From Gemmatimonadota bacterium (GTDB lineage: Bacteria > Gemmatimonadota > Gemmatimonadetes > Gemmatimonadales > Gemmatimonadaceae): 64,000 bases of DNA. The translations under genes were made by a program, and so were the position numbers. Every line of letters starts with the position of its first letter. Position 1 is the stretch's first letter. Shown piece by piece: positions 47,932-58,856 of this stretch. A model generated the notes under the pieces. That model searched no databases. It saw nothing but the letters and a program-made list of their open reading frames with translations, and was not told the DNA's origin. The stretch covers positions 620,001-684,000 of the forward strand of contig JADJAD010000004.1 in NCBI GenBank assembly GCA_016704465.1, in the 5' to 3' direction.

Positions 47932-49980
47932 GTGGCGCGTAATCCTGAACGTCCGACGCGTCGACGCGTCGTCTGCCGTTGCATATATGTCGTCTTCCTG
48001 ACATTGGTCGGTGCCTGCTCGAGTGAGCCCGGCGCCCCTGTCGATCCCACACCCCCGGGCGTCGAAACGGTCGAGGTGGTGCCGGCGACCGCGTGGATCC
48101 CGGTCGGAACCTCCCTGGCCCTCAACGGGACCGCCCGGAATGGGACCGGCGGCGCGATGGCCGGGGTCACCCTTCGTTGGGAGAGCAGCGCGCCAGCCGT
48201 CGCCTCGGTGAGCCTCGCCGGCGTCGTGCAGGGGGTGTCGGCCGGCGTCGCCCGGATCACGGCAAGTGCCGGAACGCTACAGACCATTTCCGAGGTCACG
48301 GTCGTCGGGGCCGCGTCGCGAGTCCCGACATTCGGCATCGAGCGCGAAGGAGTGACCGATGTGTCGATGCTCGGGGTCTGGAGCGATCCGGCCACCGGCC
48401 AAGGCTTCGCCGTAGGACAGGCAGGGGTCGTCCTGCAGGGAACCGGCGGCAACTGGCGGCTCGTGAACACGGGATCGCCGGAGACGTTCGTAGGGGTGTG
48501 GGGATCGAGCGCGAGCAACGTCTTCGCGGTCGGGACGGCCGGGGCGATCTGGCGCTACGACGGCGCCTCCTGGTCCGCCATGGCCAGCCCCACCAACGAG
48601 ACGCTGCTCAACGTCTACGGCTTCGGTCCGACCGACGTGTACGCGATCGGCACCGACGGCACCGTGCTCCGCTTCGACGGCGTGGCGTGGCAGACGATGT
48701 CGAGCGGTCGAGGGTGGGAGCTGTGGGGTATCTGGGGGACCGGGCCGAACGATTTCTGGATGGTCGGCCAGAACGGCGTCCTCGTGCGCTACGACGGGGT
48801 GGCCTTCCAATCCGTGACATCGCCGACCGGCGATGCGCTGTTCGGGGTTTGGGGAAGCAGCAGCTCCAACGTCTGGGCCGTCGGCATCAACGGGCTGCTC
48901 CTGCGCTACGACGGGACGTCGTGGCAGCGCCAGCCTGCCCCCACCCGGCGCAACCTCTTCGGAATCTGGGGGCGCGCCGCCGACGACATCTTCGCCGTGG
49001 GCAACACCGGCGCCATCGTGCATTTCGACGGACAGCAATGGCGCGAACTCCCGAACTCGGGCACCGGCCAGAACCTGCGCGCCGCCTGGGGCGACAACAC
49101 GGGAGAGGTGCTCGTGGCCGGCTGGGACGGGACGGTCATGCGCGGCACGGTGGCCGCGGGATGGCGCGCGGAGATCACCTCGCCGGCCCTGACCGCCGTG
49201 TGGGGTCCAGGCGACGGCACGCTGTACGCCGTGGGCGGCGGCGGCGCGGTGTTCAAGCGCACGGTGCAAGGGTGGGCGCTCACCGACGCCCCGCCCGCGC
49301 AACCGTTCTACGGCGTCTACGGCGCGTCGCCGACGCAGGTGTACGCGGTGGGCGACACCGGGACCATCGTGCGCTACGACGGCGCTGCCTGGCGGAACGA
49401 ACCGAGCGGGGTCTTCACGCTGCTGCGTTCGGTTTGGCTGGCCTCGCCCGCGCGCGCCTTCATCGTCGGCGAGCGCGGGGTGATCCTCACCTCGACCGGC
49501 AGCGGCACGTGGACCCCGATGTCCAGCGGGACCACGGGGTTCCTGCGCCATGTCTGGGGTCTCTCGGCGACCGACGTGTTCGCGGTCGGCGATTCGGGGC
49601 TCGTCCTGCGCTACGACGGGTCGCAGTGGCGCTCCATGCCCACACCCACCCGACGCCTGCTGCGCGGCGTCTGGGGCAGCGGCCCAGCCGACGTCTTCGC
49701 GGTGGGAGACTCGGCGACGCTGCTGCGCTACGACGGGGTGCGCTGGTACGCCATGCCGAGCCCGGTGCAGAAGACGCTGCGCAACGTGTGGGGGACCGGG
49801 CCGACCGACGTATACGCGTTAGGCGAGGACGGCGTCGTGCTGCGCTTCGACGGCTCGACGTGGACGTCGCTTGCCTCCCCGACCACGCGCTACCTGCTGC
49901 AGCTGTGGGGAGAGCCCGGCCAGGGTCGCCTCTTTGCCGTGGGGTTGCTGACGACCATACTGCGCGGCGAACGAAACTGA
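47932..49980 (+). CDS. Lipoprotein with BIG2/Ig-like domain and 14-repeat beta-propeller
   Basis: A protein of 682 residues from a GTG at 47932 with GGAGGAG eight bases upstream. The lipobox ends at C29 (FLTLVGAC). Residues 40-125 are a BIG2-type Ig domain (WIPVGTSLALNGTARN, LRWESSAPAVASVS). Then come 14 repeats of about 40 residues with the consensus VWG-[ST]-G-P-x-D-V-[FY]-A-V-G-x-x-G-x-x-L-R-Y-D-G-x-x-W. Fourteen units could build two seven-bladed propellers or one large ring. Similar repeats occur in myxobacterial and Gemmatimonadota surface proteins. A binding or adhesion role is likely (inference). Confidence 0.85.
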   Translation: MARNPERPTRRRVVCRCIYVVFLTLVGACSSEPGAPVDPTPPGVETVEVVPATAWIPVGTSLALNGTARNGTGGAMAGVTLRWESSAPAVASVSLAGVVQGVSAGVARITASAGTLQTISEVTVVGAASRVPTFGIEREGVTDVSMLGVWSDPATGQGFAVGQAGVVLQGTGGNWRLVNTGSPETFVGVWGSSASNVFAVGTAGAIWRYDGASWSAMASPTNETLLNVYGFGPTDVYAIGTDGTVLRFDGVAWQTMSSGRGWELWGIWGTGPNDFWMVGQNGVLVRYDGVAFQSVTSPTGDALFGVWGSSSSNVWAVGINGLLLRYDGTSWQRQPAPTRRNLFGIWGRAADDIFAVGNTGAIVHFDGQQWRELPNSGTGQNLRAAWGDNTGEVLVAGWDGTVMRGTVAAGWRAEITSPALTAVWGPGDGTLYAVGGGGAVFKRTVQGWALTDAPPAQPFYGVYGASPTQVYAVGDTGTIVRYDGAAWRNEPSGVFTLLRSVWLASPARAFIVGERGVILTSTGSGTWTPMSSGTTGFLRHVWGLSATDVFAVGDSGLVLRYDGSQWRSMPTPTRRLLRGVWGSGPADVFAVGDSATLLRYDGVRWYAMPSPVQKTLRNVWGTGPTDVYALGEDGVVLRFDGSTWTSLASPTTRYLLQLWGEPGQGRLFAVGLLTTILRGERN

Positions 49981-50074
49981 CGGCGAATGCCGGTCGCGCC
50001 CGCGGGGACTTCCCGGGCGCCGGCCGGCACATCGCAGGCACCGTCCGCAGCACCCTGCGCGCCCGAGGTACCGC

Positions 50075-50412
50075 ATGCTCAGCGGACGGTACGTGATCAT
50101 GGGGGTGGCCGGCGCCGGCAAGAGCCGCGTGGGAAGCGGCCTGGCCGAGGCGCTGGGTGTGGCGTTCGTGGAGGGCGACCGGTACCACCCGCCGGAGAAC
50201 GTGGCCCGCATGGCCGCCGGTGTTGCCCTCACCGACGGCGACCGGCTGGGGTGGCTCATTGCGCTCGCCGGGCGGCTGCGTGAGGCGCGTACCGTGGGGA
50301 TGGGGGTCGTGCTGTCGTGCTCGGCCCTGCGGCGGACGTATCGCGACCTGCTGCGCACCGGCGACCCCGACGTGCGTTTCGTCTGGCTCGACGGGCCGCG
50401 CACACTGCTGGC
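50075..50412 (+). pseudogene. gntK: Gluconokinase, C-terminal half lost in a poly-G block
   Basis: The first 110 residues are a clear gluconokinase: P-loop GVAGAGKSRVG (residues 10-20), FVEGDRYHPPENVARMAAGV, LTDGDRLGWLIALAGRL, then VLSCSALRRTYRDLLR and RFVWLDGPRTLLA. At about 50410 the sequence turns into G runs and no gluconokinase C-terminus (HFMP... region) is found. The enzyme phosphorylates D-gluconate to 6-phosphogluconate. The gluconate permease follows, so this was a gnt operon. The loss is most likely an assembly artefact. Confidence 0.85.
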
Positions 50413-51025
<613 letters not shown>

Positions 51026-51031
51026 GCCGGC

Positions 51032-52226
<1,195 letters not shown>

Positions 52227-52239
<13 letters not shown>

Positions 52240-52300
52240 GTGCCGCTGTAAGAGCCACTGGAGGTGCCACTGTAGGTGCCGCTGTAAGCGCCGCTGTCGC
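52227..52300. repeat. Degenerate 12-bp repeats after the permease gene
   Basis: About six imperfect copies of gccgctgtaagt run from the last codons of the permease gene into the following intergenic space. The copies at 52240 and later are outside the gene. Confidence 0.6.
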
Positions 52301-52412
52301 TCGCGACCTGGGGGCGGCGATTGGTCGGGTGACGTGCAGGCAGGCGGTGACTGGCGCAGGCCGGTCACGCGTGCGAGAATGGCCCGGAGGTCATCCTCCA
52401 CCAGGGCATCGC

Positions 52413-53705
52413 ATGGACGACGCGAGTCGTGACCCACAGCTCGACACCGGCGGCGGCACTCGACGGCGCTTCCTGCGCTTCCTCGCCGCGAGTCCGCTGC
52501 TCGCCACCGCAGGCATCGACCTCGCAGCGCTGGAGCGACTGACCAGCGCCCACGACCCCGACGACGGCTGGCGCTTGCTGCACGAAGTCGAGCGGGCGGC
52601 GCAGCAAGGACTCATCGGCGCCCCCGGCGACGCGCTCAGCGTCTTCGACTTTGAGCCCGTGGCCCGCGCCAAGCTCCCCGCCGCCCATTTCGGCTACATG
52701 GCCAGCGGGGTCGACGACGACGCGACACTGCGCGCCAACCGCGAGGGGTTCAGTCGCTTTGCCCTGCGCGCCCGCCGTCTCGTGAACGTGCGGGAGGTGG
52801 ACAGTTCGATGACAATGTTCGGGGTGCGATACGACACGCCGATTTTCGTCTGCCCGACCGGCAGCCAGAAGATGCACGATCCCGACGGCGACGTGGCCAC
52901 GGCGCGCGCGGCCAAGGCGCTTGGCCATCTCATGATGCTGAGCGGTGTCGCCACCTCGTCGGTCGAGGAGGTGAACGCCGCGCGTGGGACCCCTGTATGG
53001 TACCAGCTCTATCCCACCGACGTGGACGCCGTGGCGCACGCGATCGTGCGCCGAGCCTCCAAGGCGGGCTGCCCCGTGCTGGTGTTGACGGTCGACCTGA
53101 ACGGTGGGAGGAACACCGAGACTCAGCTGCGGGCGGGGCGCGTGGACCAGCGGGATTGCACCAGGTGCCACACACCTGGCGTGGCCGGCTACGTGCGGCG
53201 CAAGCCGATGTTCGACGGGCTCGACGTGAGCAACGCGACGGACCTGGGCAATCCCTCCATGGACTGGGCATGGGTGCGCCGCTGTCGCGCTGTTGCGCCG
53301 CAAATGAAGCTCGTGCTCAAGGGATTGGTCACGCGCGAGGACGCCGAGCTGGCAGTCGCCAACGGCGCCGACGCCATCGTCGTCTCCAACCATGGCGGGC
53401 GCGCCGAGGACAGCGGACGATCGACCATCGAGTCGCTGCCCGAGGTGGTGGGGGCGGTACGGGGGCGCATACCGGTCCTCATCGACGGCGGATTCCGGCG
53501 GGGGAGCGACATGCTCAAGGCGCTCGCGTTAGGCGCGACCGCGGTCGGGATCGGGCGTCCATACCTGTGGGGGCTGGCCGCGTTCGGACAGCCGGGTGTG
53601 GAGGCGGTGCTGACGCTCATGCAGCGCGAACTGCACCTCGGCATGCGACAGATGGGGGTGCAGTCGCTGCGGCAGCTGGGTCGGCAGTTCGTGGTTCCGC
53701 GTTAG
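52413..53705 (+). CDS. Tat-exported FMN-dependent alpha-hydroxy-acid dehydrogenase with a CxxCH motif
   Basis: A protein of 430 residues. The N-terminus has a twin-arginine signal (TRRRFLRFLAASPLLATAG). The rest is a glycolate-oxidase-fold enzyme: FGYMASGVDDDATLRANREG, SGVATSSVEEVNAA, VLVLTVDLNGGRNTETQLRA, then VVSNHGGR with the catalytic His and VLIDGGFRRGSDMLKAL. An insert after the active-site strand reads RDCTRCHTPG, a CxxCH motif of the type that binds heme c. If heme is attached, the protein would be a flavocytochrome passing electrons to the respiratory chain from the periplasm (inference); the pair could instead form a disulfide or metal site. Confidence 0.85.
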   Translation: MDDASRDPQLDTGGGTRRRFLRFLAASPLLATAGIDLAALERLTSAHDPDDGWRLLHEVERAAQQGLIGAPGDALSVFDFEPVARAKLPAAHFGYMASGVDDDATLRANREGFSRFALRARRLVNVREVDSSMTMFGVRYDTPIFVCPTGSQKMHDPDGDVATARAAKALGHLMMLSGVATSSVEEVNAARGTPVWYQLYPTDVDAVAHAIVRRASKAGCPVLVLTVDLNGGRNTETQLRAGRVDQRDCTRCHTPGVAGYVRRKPMFDGLDVSNATDLGNPSMDWAWVRRCRAVAPQMKLVLKGLVTREDAELAVANGADAIVVSNHGGRAEDSGRSTIESLPEVVGAVRGRIPVLIDGGFRRGSDMLKALALGATAVGIGRPYLWGLAAFGQPGVEAVLTLMQRELHLGMRQMGVQSLRQLGRQFVVPR

Positions 53706-53714
53706 GCCGCGCCG

Positions 53715-55442
53715 GTGACGTCTCCTCGCGTGCGGGTCGCGTGGCGCGGCGTGCGGGTCGCGTGGCGCGGCGTGCTGCTCGCGCTGGGCGCGCTGGCAGC
53801 TGTCGGCTGCGGGCAGGGCGCCCCGGGGGGCGACGCCCCCGCCGGCGGCGTCGAGCGTGAGGTCGTGATCGTCTACACGGGCCGGTTCGTGACGTTGGAC
53901 TCGCTCGCCCCGCGCGCCGAGGCGATCGCCGTGCGTGACGGACGCATCGAGGCGATCGGGACGCGGGCGTACATCGACTCCGTCGCCGGTCCCGACGCGG
54001 TGCATGAGTCGCTGCCCGGCGTCGTCGTGCCGGGTTTCACCGACGCACATGCCCACGCTGCTGCGCTGGGTGGCGTGCTCGAGAGCGTGGATGTGCGTGG
54101 CGTGTCCAAGGCGGTGGTACTGGAGCGCGTCGCCGCGGCCGCCGCGCGTGCCCCCGCCGGTGCGTGGGTTCGCGGCGGCGGCTGGGACCAGTCCTTCTGG
54201 AGCCCGCCCGACTTTCCCACCGCAGCGGAGCTCGACGCGGTGAGCGCCGGACACCCGGTGATCCTCGACCGGATCGACGGGCACGCGGTGTGGGTGAACG
54301 GGCGGGCCATGCAGCTGGCGGGAATCGATCGCGCGGCCGTCGCGCCGGCGGGGGGGCGCATCGTGCGCGACGCGGCCGGCATCCCGAGCGGGGTCCTCGT
54401 GGACGACGCAATCGACCTGGTGAGCCGAGTGGTCCCCCCGCTCGACCTGGCACAGCGCGCGCGCCAACTACGGAGTGCGTTGGCGCAGTACGCCAGCTGG
54501 GGCGTCACGAGCATCCACGACGCCGGCGTGTCGCTCGCCGACATCGACAGCTATCGCGCCCTGCTCGGCGACGGTCCGCTCCCCGTGCGCGCGTACGTGA
54601 TGGCCGCCGCCGACCGCGCCACCTTCGACGCTGTGCTGGCGAGGGGGCCGGAGATCGGGAGCGGCGACGGCACCTTCACGCTGCGCACGATAAAGGTGGT
54701 GGACGACGGCGCACTCGGCTCGCGCGGTGCGCGCCTCTCGTCGCCGTATCGCGACGACCGCTCCGAGCGCGGCCTCATCCTTGTCCCGCGACCGCAGCTC
54801 GACTCCATCATTGCCCGCAGCCTCGCGCGGGGCTTCCAGGTCGCCGTACACGCCATCGGCGACGCCTCGACCCACGATGTGCTCGACGCGTTCGAGCGCG
54901 CCGGGGCGGCTGGGCGTGCGAGCCGCTTCCGGCTGGAGCACGTCTCGATGCTTCGCGACGACGACCTGCCGCGCCTCGCGCAGATTGGCGTCATCGCGTC
55001 CATGCAGCCGGTGTTTGTTGGGGAGTACGCCCGCTTCGCCGAGGCACGCGTCGGCGCGGCGCGGCTTCCTTGGGTGTATCGAACGCGCGATGTCGTGATG
55101 AGCGGCGCCGTCCTCGCGACCGGCACCGACTTTCCCGCCTCCGACACCGGCGACCCCATCGCCACCCTCGCCTCAATGGTGACGCGCCAGGGATATGACG
55201 GAACGCCCGCGAGCGGGTGGCTCCCGGGGCAGCGGGTGAGCGTTGATATCGCCCTTCGAAGCATGACGGCCGGGGCGGCGTATGCGGCATTCGAGGAAGC
55301 GGATCGCGGCGAGCTACGCGTTGGACGCCTAGCCGACCTCACGGTGCTCTCCGACGATCCGTTCGCGATCGAGCCAGCGGCGTTGCGCAACCTCGTAGTC
55401 TTGCGCACCATCGTCGGCGGTCGTACGACGTTCCAGCGATAA
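53715..55442 (+). CDS. YtcJ-type amidohydrolase, lipoprotein
   Basis: A protein of 575 residues from a GTG at 53715. A signal ending in a lipobox (LLALGALAAVGC) follows an n-region in which VRVAWRG is duplicated by a 21-bp repeat. The amidohydrolase fold is complete: metal-binding H-x-H in FTDAHAHAAALG, SIHDAGVS, KVVDDGALGSRGARL, VAVHAIGDAS and RLEHVSML, and the C-terminal composite domain (GRLADLTVLSDDPFAI). YtcJ-like enzymes hydrolyse amide or formamide bonds; the substrate is unknown. Periplasmic location is predicted. The gene starts nine bases after the FMN dehydrogenase stop. Confidence 0.87.
   Translation: MTSPRVRVAWRGVRVAWRGVLLALGALAAVGCGQGAPGGDAPAGGVEREVVIVYTGRFVTLDSLAPRAEAIAVRDGRIEAIGTRAYIDSVAGPDAVHESLPGVVVPGFTDAHAHAAALGGVLESVDVRGVSKAVVLERVAAAAARAPAGAWVRGGGWDQSFWSPPDFPTAAELDAVSAGHPVILDRIDGHAVWVNGRAMQLAGIDRAAVAPAGGRIVRDAAGIPSGVLVDDAIDLVSRVVPPLDLAQRARQLRSALAQYASWGVTSIHDAGVSLADIDSYRALLGDGPLPVRAYVMAAADRATFDAVLARGPEIGSGDGTFTLRTIKVVDDGALGSRGARLSSPYRDDRSERGLILVPRPQLDSIIARSLARGFQVAVHAIGDASTHDVLDAFERAGAAGRASRFRLEHVSMLRDDDLPRLAQIGVIASMQPVFVGEYARFAEARVGAARLPWVYRTRDVVMSGAVLATGTDFPASDTGDPIATLASMVTRQGYDGTPASGWLPGQRVSVDIALRSMTAGAAYAAFEEADRGELRVGRLADLTVLSDDPFAIEPAALRNLVVLRTIVGGRTTFQR
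53730..53771 (+). repeat. 21-bp perfect tandem duplication in the amidohydrolase signal region
   Basis: The unit 53730-53750 is repeated at 53751-53771 and encodes VRVAWRG twice. It lengthens the positively charged start of the signal peptide. The second copy offers an alternative GTG start at 53751. Confidence 0.9.
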
Positions 55443-55495
55443 AGCGCGGCGACGACCCGCGCCGCGACAATCCATCACTTCCCCGTACCTCACTC

Positions 55496-56368
55496 ATGCG
55501 ACCCGCCAACCAACTTCCACGCCTCGCGCGCTCGCTATTCGTCCTGTCGGCCGTCGCCGGTGTCGGCGCATGCGCGGACGCCAGCTCCGAGCAGGCCGAG
55601 CCTGGAACATGGACCGCCCATGCCGTTCGTTTCGGGACGCTCCCGGCCTTTCCGCTCCGCGCCCTGATCGCGGGGAGCGACACGGCAATCCGCATCGACG
55701 TGGCCCTGACCGTGTGGCCGCTGCAAGCACCAGACGGTGACATTGTGCTCGTCGACGCCGGCTTCACGCGCGAGAAGTTCATTACCCAGTGGAAACCGAC
55801 CGACTTCGTGACCCCCGATTCCGCGCTGCGACGTGCCGGCTTCGACCCAGCCCGGGTGACCGACATCATCGTCTCGCACGTGCACTGGGACCACGCCGAC
55901 GGAGTGGAGCGCTTTCCGGGCGCGCGCATCTGGCTGCAGCGCGAGGAGTTCGAGCACTACGTCGGCGCCGACGGCTCGGCGCTGGATCGCGCCATCGACC
56001 CCGATGTTGCCGCCATGTATCGCCGCCTGTTCGATGCCGGTCGCGTGCAACTGGCCGACGGCGACAGCGCGGAGATCCGGCCCGGGATCCGCGTCTACAC
56101 CGGCGGCAAGCACACGTTTGCCTCGCAGTACGTCGGGGTGCAGACCGAGGCGGGCACCGTCATCATCGCGTCGGACAACGCCTACCTGTACGGAAACCTG
56201 GAGGGCGAGCGCCCCATTGCCCAGACGCTGGACTCGCTGTCCAACCTGCGAGCACAGCGGCGCATGCTGCAACTGGCGGGGCGTCCGTCGCTCGTGGTAC
56301 CCGGGCATGATCCGGAGGTGTTTGCGCGGTTCGGGGCGGCGGGGGTGGGGAGTGTGGTGGTGCGATAG
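55496..56368 (+). CDS. MBL-fold hydrolase, lipoprotein
   Basis: A protein of 290 residues with a lipobox (SAVAGVGAC). The metallo-beta-lactamase motif is SHVHWDHADG, with further ligands in the GGKHTFASQYVG, IIASDNAYLYGN and VVPGHDPEVF segments. The layout (LVDAGFTREKFITQWKPTDF before the HxHxDH) resembles AHL lactonase-like and N-acyl-hydrolase members of the family. The substrate cannot be assigned. It lies 53 bp after the amidohydrolase on the same strand, so the two exported hydrolases may be co-expressed. Confidence 0.85.
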   Translation: MRPANQLPRLARSLFVLSAVAGVGACADASSEQAEPGTWTAHAVRFGTLPAFPLRALIAGSDTAIRIDVALTVWPLQAPDGDIVLVDAGFTREKFITQWKPTDFVTPDSALRRAGFDPARVTDIIVSHVHWDHADGVERFPGARIWLQREEFEHYVGADGSALDRAIDPDVAAMYRRLFDAGRVQLADGDSAEIRPGIRVYTGGKHTFASQYVGVQTEAGTVIIASDNAYLYGNLEGERPIAQTLDSLSNLRAQRRMLQLAGRPSLVVPGHDPEVFARFGAAGVGSVVVR

Positions 56369-56749
56369 GGTGGGTTGGCAGCGCAAGCCGGACAAACCTC
56401 CGGTCGCACACGACTACTGATGCGATTCGTTCCGTGCTCGGGGATTCCTGGACTGGCGGGACGTGCTCGAGTCTGGACCGTTCGGATCTCCAACGTGGTT
56501 CTGCGTGTGCTCGCGCAGCTGTAGACACCCGGACGGTGTCTTCGAGATCCTGCTTGTGCAGTGTTGTCTTGCGGGCAGCTACTGCTAGTCTGACGGGTTG
56601 CAGGCTCTTGGGCTAGATTGCGTGTATGCGCCGCCGAACCTTCGTTTGCTGTGGCTATCCGGTTCGGTGGAACGGACTCGCACACGGCACCTCGCCGACC
56701 GCGCTGTGTCGCGCATTCACGCCACGCCTCAAGCGGAACATTTCCTGCG
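56369..56749. other. Gene-free stretch of about 380 bp
   Basis: No open frame here has codon use or similarity that supports a gene. The composition is less GC-rich than its neighbours. Several TTG and TAG/TAT-rich hexamers near 56560-56630 may belong to the promoter of the PH-domain gene, but no pair is convincing. Confidence 0.5.
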
Positions 56750-57178
56750 ATGACACCGCTTCGATTTCGCTCACGGGTGGACTGGTGGCTCCCGCTCCTC
56801 ATCGTCGGCGTGCCTGTCGCGATTCTTCAGGATGTCGCGCGATCGCCCGACTCGCCACGAGGAGAACAGGGCACCGCCGTTCTGGTAGCGGCGGTGAGCC
56901 TCGCGCTGCTCGGCTGGCTGCTCCTCTCCACGCACTACACGTTCGAGGACAACGCGCTGGTCATTCGCTCCGGCCCGCTGCGGACTGCGGTTTCATACGC
57001 GCGAATCACCCGGGTCGAACATTCCCGCTCTTTCCTGGCTGCGCCGGCGATGTCGCTTCGCCGCCTCAAGCTCCACCATGGCGTCGCCGATTTTGCGATC
57101 ATCTCCCCTGCCGATCGTCGCGGCTTTCTCCGCGCGCTGGGCGAGCGGGCGCCACGTGCCGCTCTGCCGCCTGAGTAG
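56750..57178 (+). CDS. Membrane-anchored bacterial PH-domain protein
   Basis: A protein of 142 residues from the ATG at 56750; the longer frame from 56618 has no support. Two membrane helices (WWLPLLIVGVPVAILQDVA and AVLVAAVSLALLGWLLLST) are followed by a bPH-like domain (HYTFEDNALVIRSGPLRTAV, then RITRVEHSRSF and DFAIISPADRRGFLRAL). Small bacterial proteins with this layout are membrane-bound and of unknown role. It stands alone in orientation and spacing, with a truncated gene 14 bp behind. Confidence 0.78.
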   Translation: MTPLRFRSRVDWWLPLLIVGVPVAILQDVARSPDSPRGEQGTAVLVAAVSLALLGWLLLSTHYTFEDNALVIRSGPLRTAVSYARITRVEHSRSFLAAPAMSLRRLKLHHGVADFAIISPADRRGFLRALGERAPRAALPPE

Positions 57179-57192
57179 GCGCCCGCGGCCAG

Positions 57193-57477
57193 TTGACACG
57201 CGCTGCTGCAGGTCACTATGCCGTCCTCACCGTGCCTGGGCCTGCTGAATGGCACTTCGTGCTCCATACCTTTGCAGCCACCGATTCTTCCGTCGACGAT
57301 CCGGTCCGCGTCTCTCAGACACCCCGCATCGCGGGACGGGCAATGCTAACAGTCGAACGCGTAACGGCTCCCATCGAGTCGTTCACGATCCGCGTGGCCG
57401 ACGAGGGCCGCAGACCACACTTCGCCCTAGAATGGGATAGTTTGCGCGTCCGAGTGCCTGTGCGGCTTCGGCCGTAA
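57193..57477 (+). pseudogene. DUF2911-like fragment lacking its N-terminal half
   Basis: The 94-residue frame opens at a TTG directly behind the PH gene. It reads AGHYAVLTVPGPAEWHFVLH, then a middle strand region and a C-terminal HFALEWDSLRVRVPVRL, which is the second half of DUF2911 proteins (about 170 residues plus signal peptide). No first half, signal peptide or ribosome-binding site exists upstream. It is probably a decayed remnant, perhaps left by a deletion that joined it to the PH gene. Confidence 0.6.
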
Positions 57478-57526
57478 GGAGCGATCGTGCGACCGCCAGC
57501 GACGCGCTGCATCAAGTGGAGACACC

Positions 57527-58063
57527 GTGAGTACTCCAGCACGACTATTCATCGCGTCGACGATACTGCTGACCTCGACTGCCTGCCGCGCCCCGGTGCC
57601 CCTGACCGCACTCGCTCCCTTGGCGCTACCCGCGCAGGCCACGGTGTACGCCCTCGCAAGTGGTGAGGACTCGGTGCAGCTCACTGTGCGGGCAGTGCTT
57701 CGCAATCCGTTGGCCGATACGCTCGCGCTGGAGACGACCTGCGGCGTGACGCTTCAGCTGGAGTATGCAGATGGCACACGTTGGCGACCGGCGTTGCACG
57801 GTCTTCGAACGCGCGCCTGTGTCCCGATGTTCTCCGAGGTGCGCATCGCAACGGGCGATTCCCTCATCGTGGCCGACCTCATTGCCGGCATCCACTCGGA
57901 CCGCCACATCGGAGTGCGGTGGCTCGCACCCCTCACGGCGCAGTATCGTGTCACGACGACCGCCAGTCGGTGCGTTCGCCACACCCGTCGCTCCTGCTGG
58001 GTGACCCTCGCGAGCGCACCGTTCGAGATGGTCGTCACGACCCCTTCGAGCGGCGGACCATAG
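57527..58063 (+). CDS. Small lipoprotein of unknown function
   Basis: A protein of 178 residues from a GTG at 57527. The signal peptide ends in a lipobox (ASTILLTSTAC). The mature part is beta-rich (VQLTVRAVLRNPLADTLALE, VTLQLEYADGTRWRPALHGL) with four or more Cys (TTCGV, TRACV, SRCVRH, RSCWV) that may form disulfides. The arrangement resembles small Ig-like or intermolecular-chaperone lipoproteins, but no family was recognised. Confidence 0.7.
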   Translation: MSTPARLFIASTILLTSTACRAPVPLTALAPLALPAQATVYALASGEDSVQLTVRAVLRNPLADTLALETTCGVTLQLEYADGTRWRPALHGLRTRACVPMFSEVRIATGDSLIVADLIAGIHSDRHIGVRWLAPLTAQYRVTTTASRCVRHTRRSCWVTLASAPFEMVVTTPSSGGP

Positions 58064-58180
58064 CGCCGCTGCAGAATGGGCGCCAAGGTGGACGGCGCTC
58101 TCAGTACGCTCGCTCTCGGACTGTCTGCTGCACACCCTCCTCGTTCACCACCCTGCCTTCTCCTTTCGATGGAGTCAATG

Positions 58181-58600
58181 ATGTACCGACCATCATGGCT
58201 CGCGTACGCTGCGCTCGCCGCGATGCTCGCGGCCTGTAGTGAGGGAAGCGGGATCATCGAAGATGACTGGGGCCCGCCCGCTGGTTACGCGGTGCTGGCC
58301 GGCACGCTTCAACGAGCGACTGGAGGTCCGGCGGCCGGGGTGGAAGTCAGCTTCACCCGATGCGGGAGCCCGATCAATGGATACCTGGCATCGACGACTT
58401 CCGACGCGGCGGGAATTTTCCGCGTGGGCGCCCAGCTGCCGCCGATCGGATTTCTGCCGCGTCTCGCCGTCGACTCGGTGCAACTGCACTGCTACGTTTT
58501 TCTCGACCGGACCGGTACGATCCGCGACAGCGTGATCGTGCGATTCGCCGGTACCGCGCAGGCCGCGCCCGTCACCAGCCTCGCGCTGCAAATCCCGTAG
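58181..58600 (+). CDS. Small lipoprotein with carboxypeptidase-regulatory-like fold
   Basis: About 139 residues from the ATG at 58181 (GGAG six bases upstream; 58169 and 58178 are in-frame alternatives). The signal peptide ends in a lipobox (LAYAALAAMLAAC). The mature domain (VLAGTLQRATGGPAAGVEVS, then TSDAAGIFRVGAQLPP) is a single carboxypeptidase-D regulatory-like Ig fold, with three Cys (FTRCGS, LHCYV). It probably sits in the periplasmic face of the outer membrane. Its function is unknown. Confidence 0.75.
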   Translation: MYRPSWLAYAALAAMLAACSEGSGIIEDDWGPPAGYAVLAGTLQRATGGPAAGVEVSFTRCGSPINGYLASTTSDAAGIFRVGAQLPPIGFLPRLAVDSVQLHCYVFLDRTGTIRDSVIVRFAGTAQAAPVTSLALQIP

Positions 58601-58856
58601 CAATACGGAGGTTGGTGATCAGCAGCCTGAGCCGTCGCGAGGTGGAATCATGGCACGACAGCATGAGATCCGGGAGCTACTTCGCGACCGACGACGCAGA
58701 CGTCCGTCCGACACTCGCCATTGACGATCCCGGCGTTCGCCAGGACTCGCCTCGAAGTCCTCCGCACCGAACCCTTAACATTGCCCGCCTCTCCGGGCGA
58801 TCCTTTTCGCCCGCTGCGCGATCATGGAGCGACGGCCCTTCAGGTGGCGCGACCGA

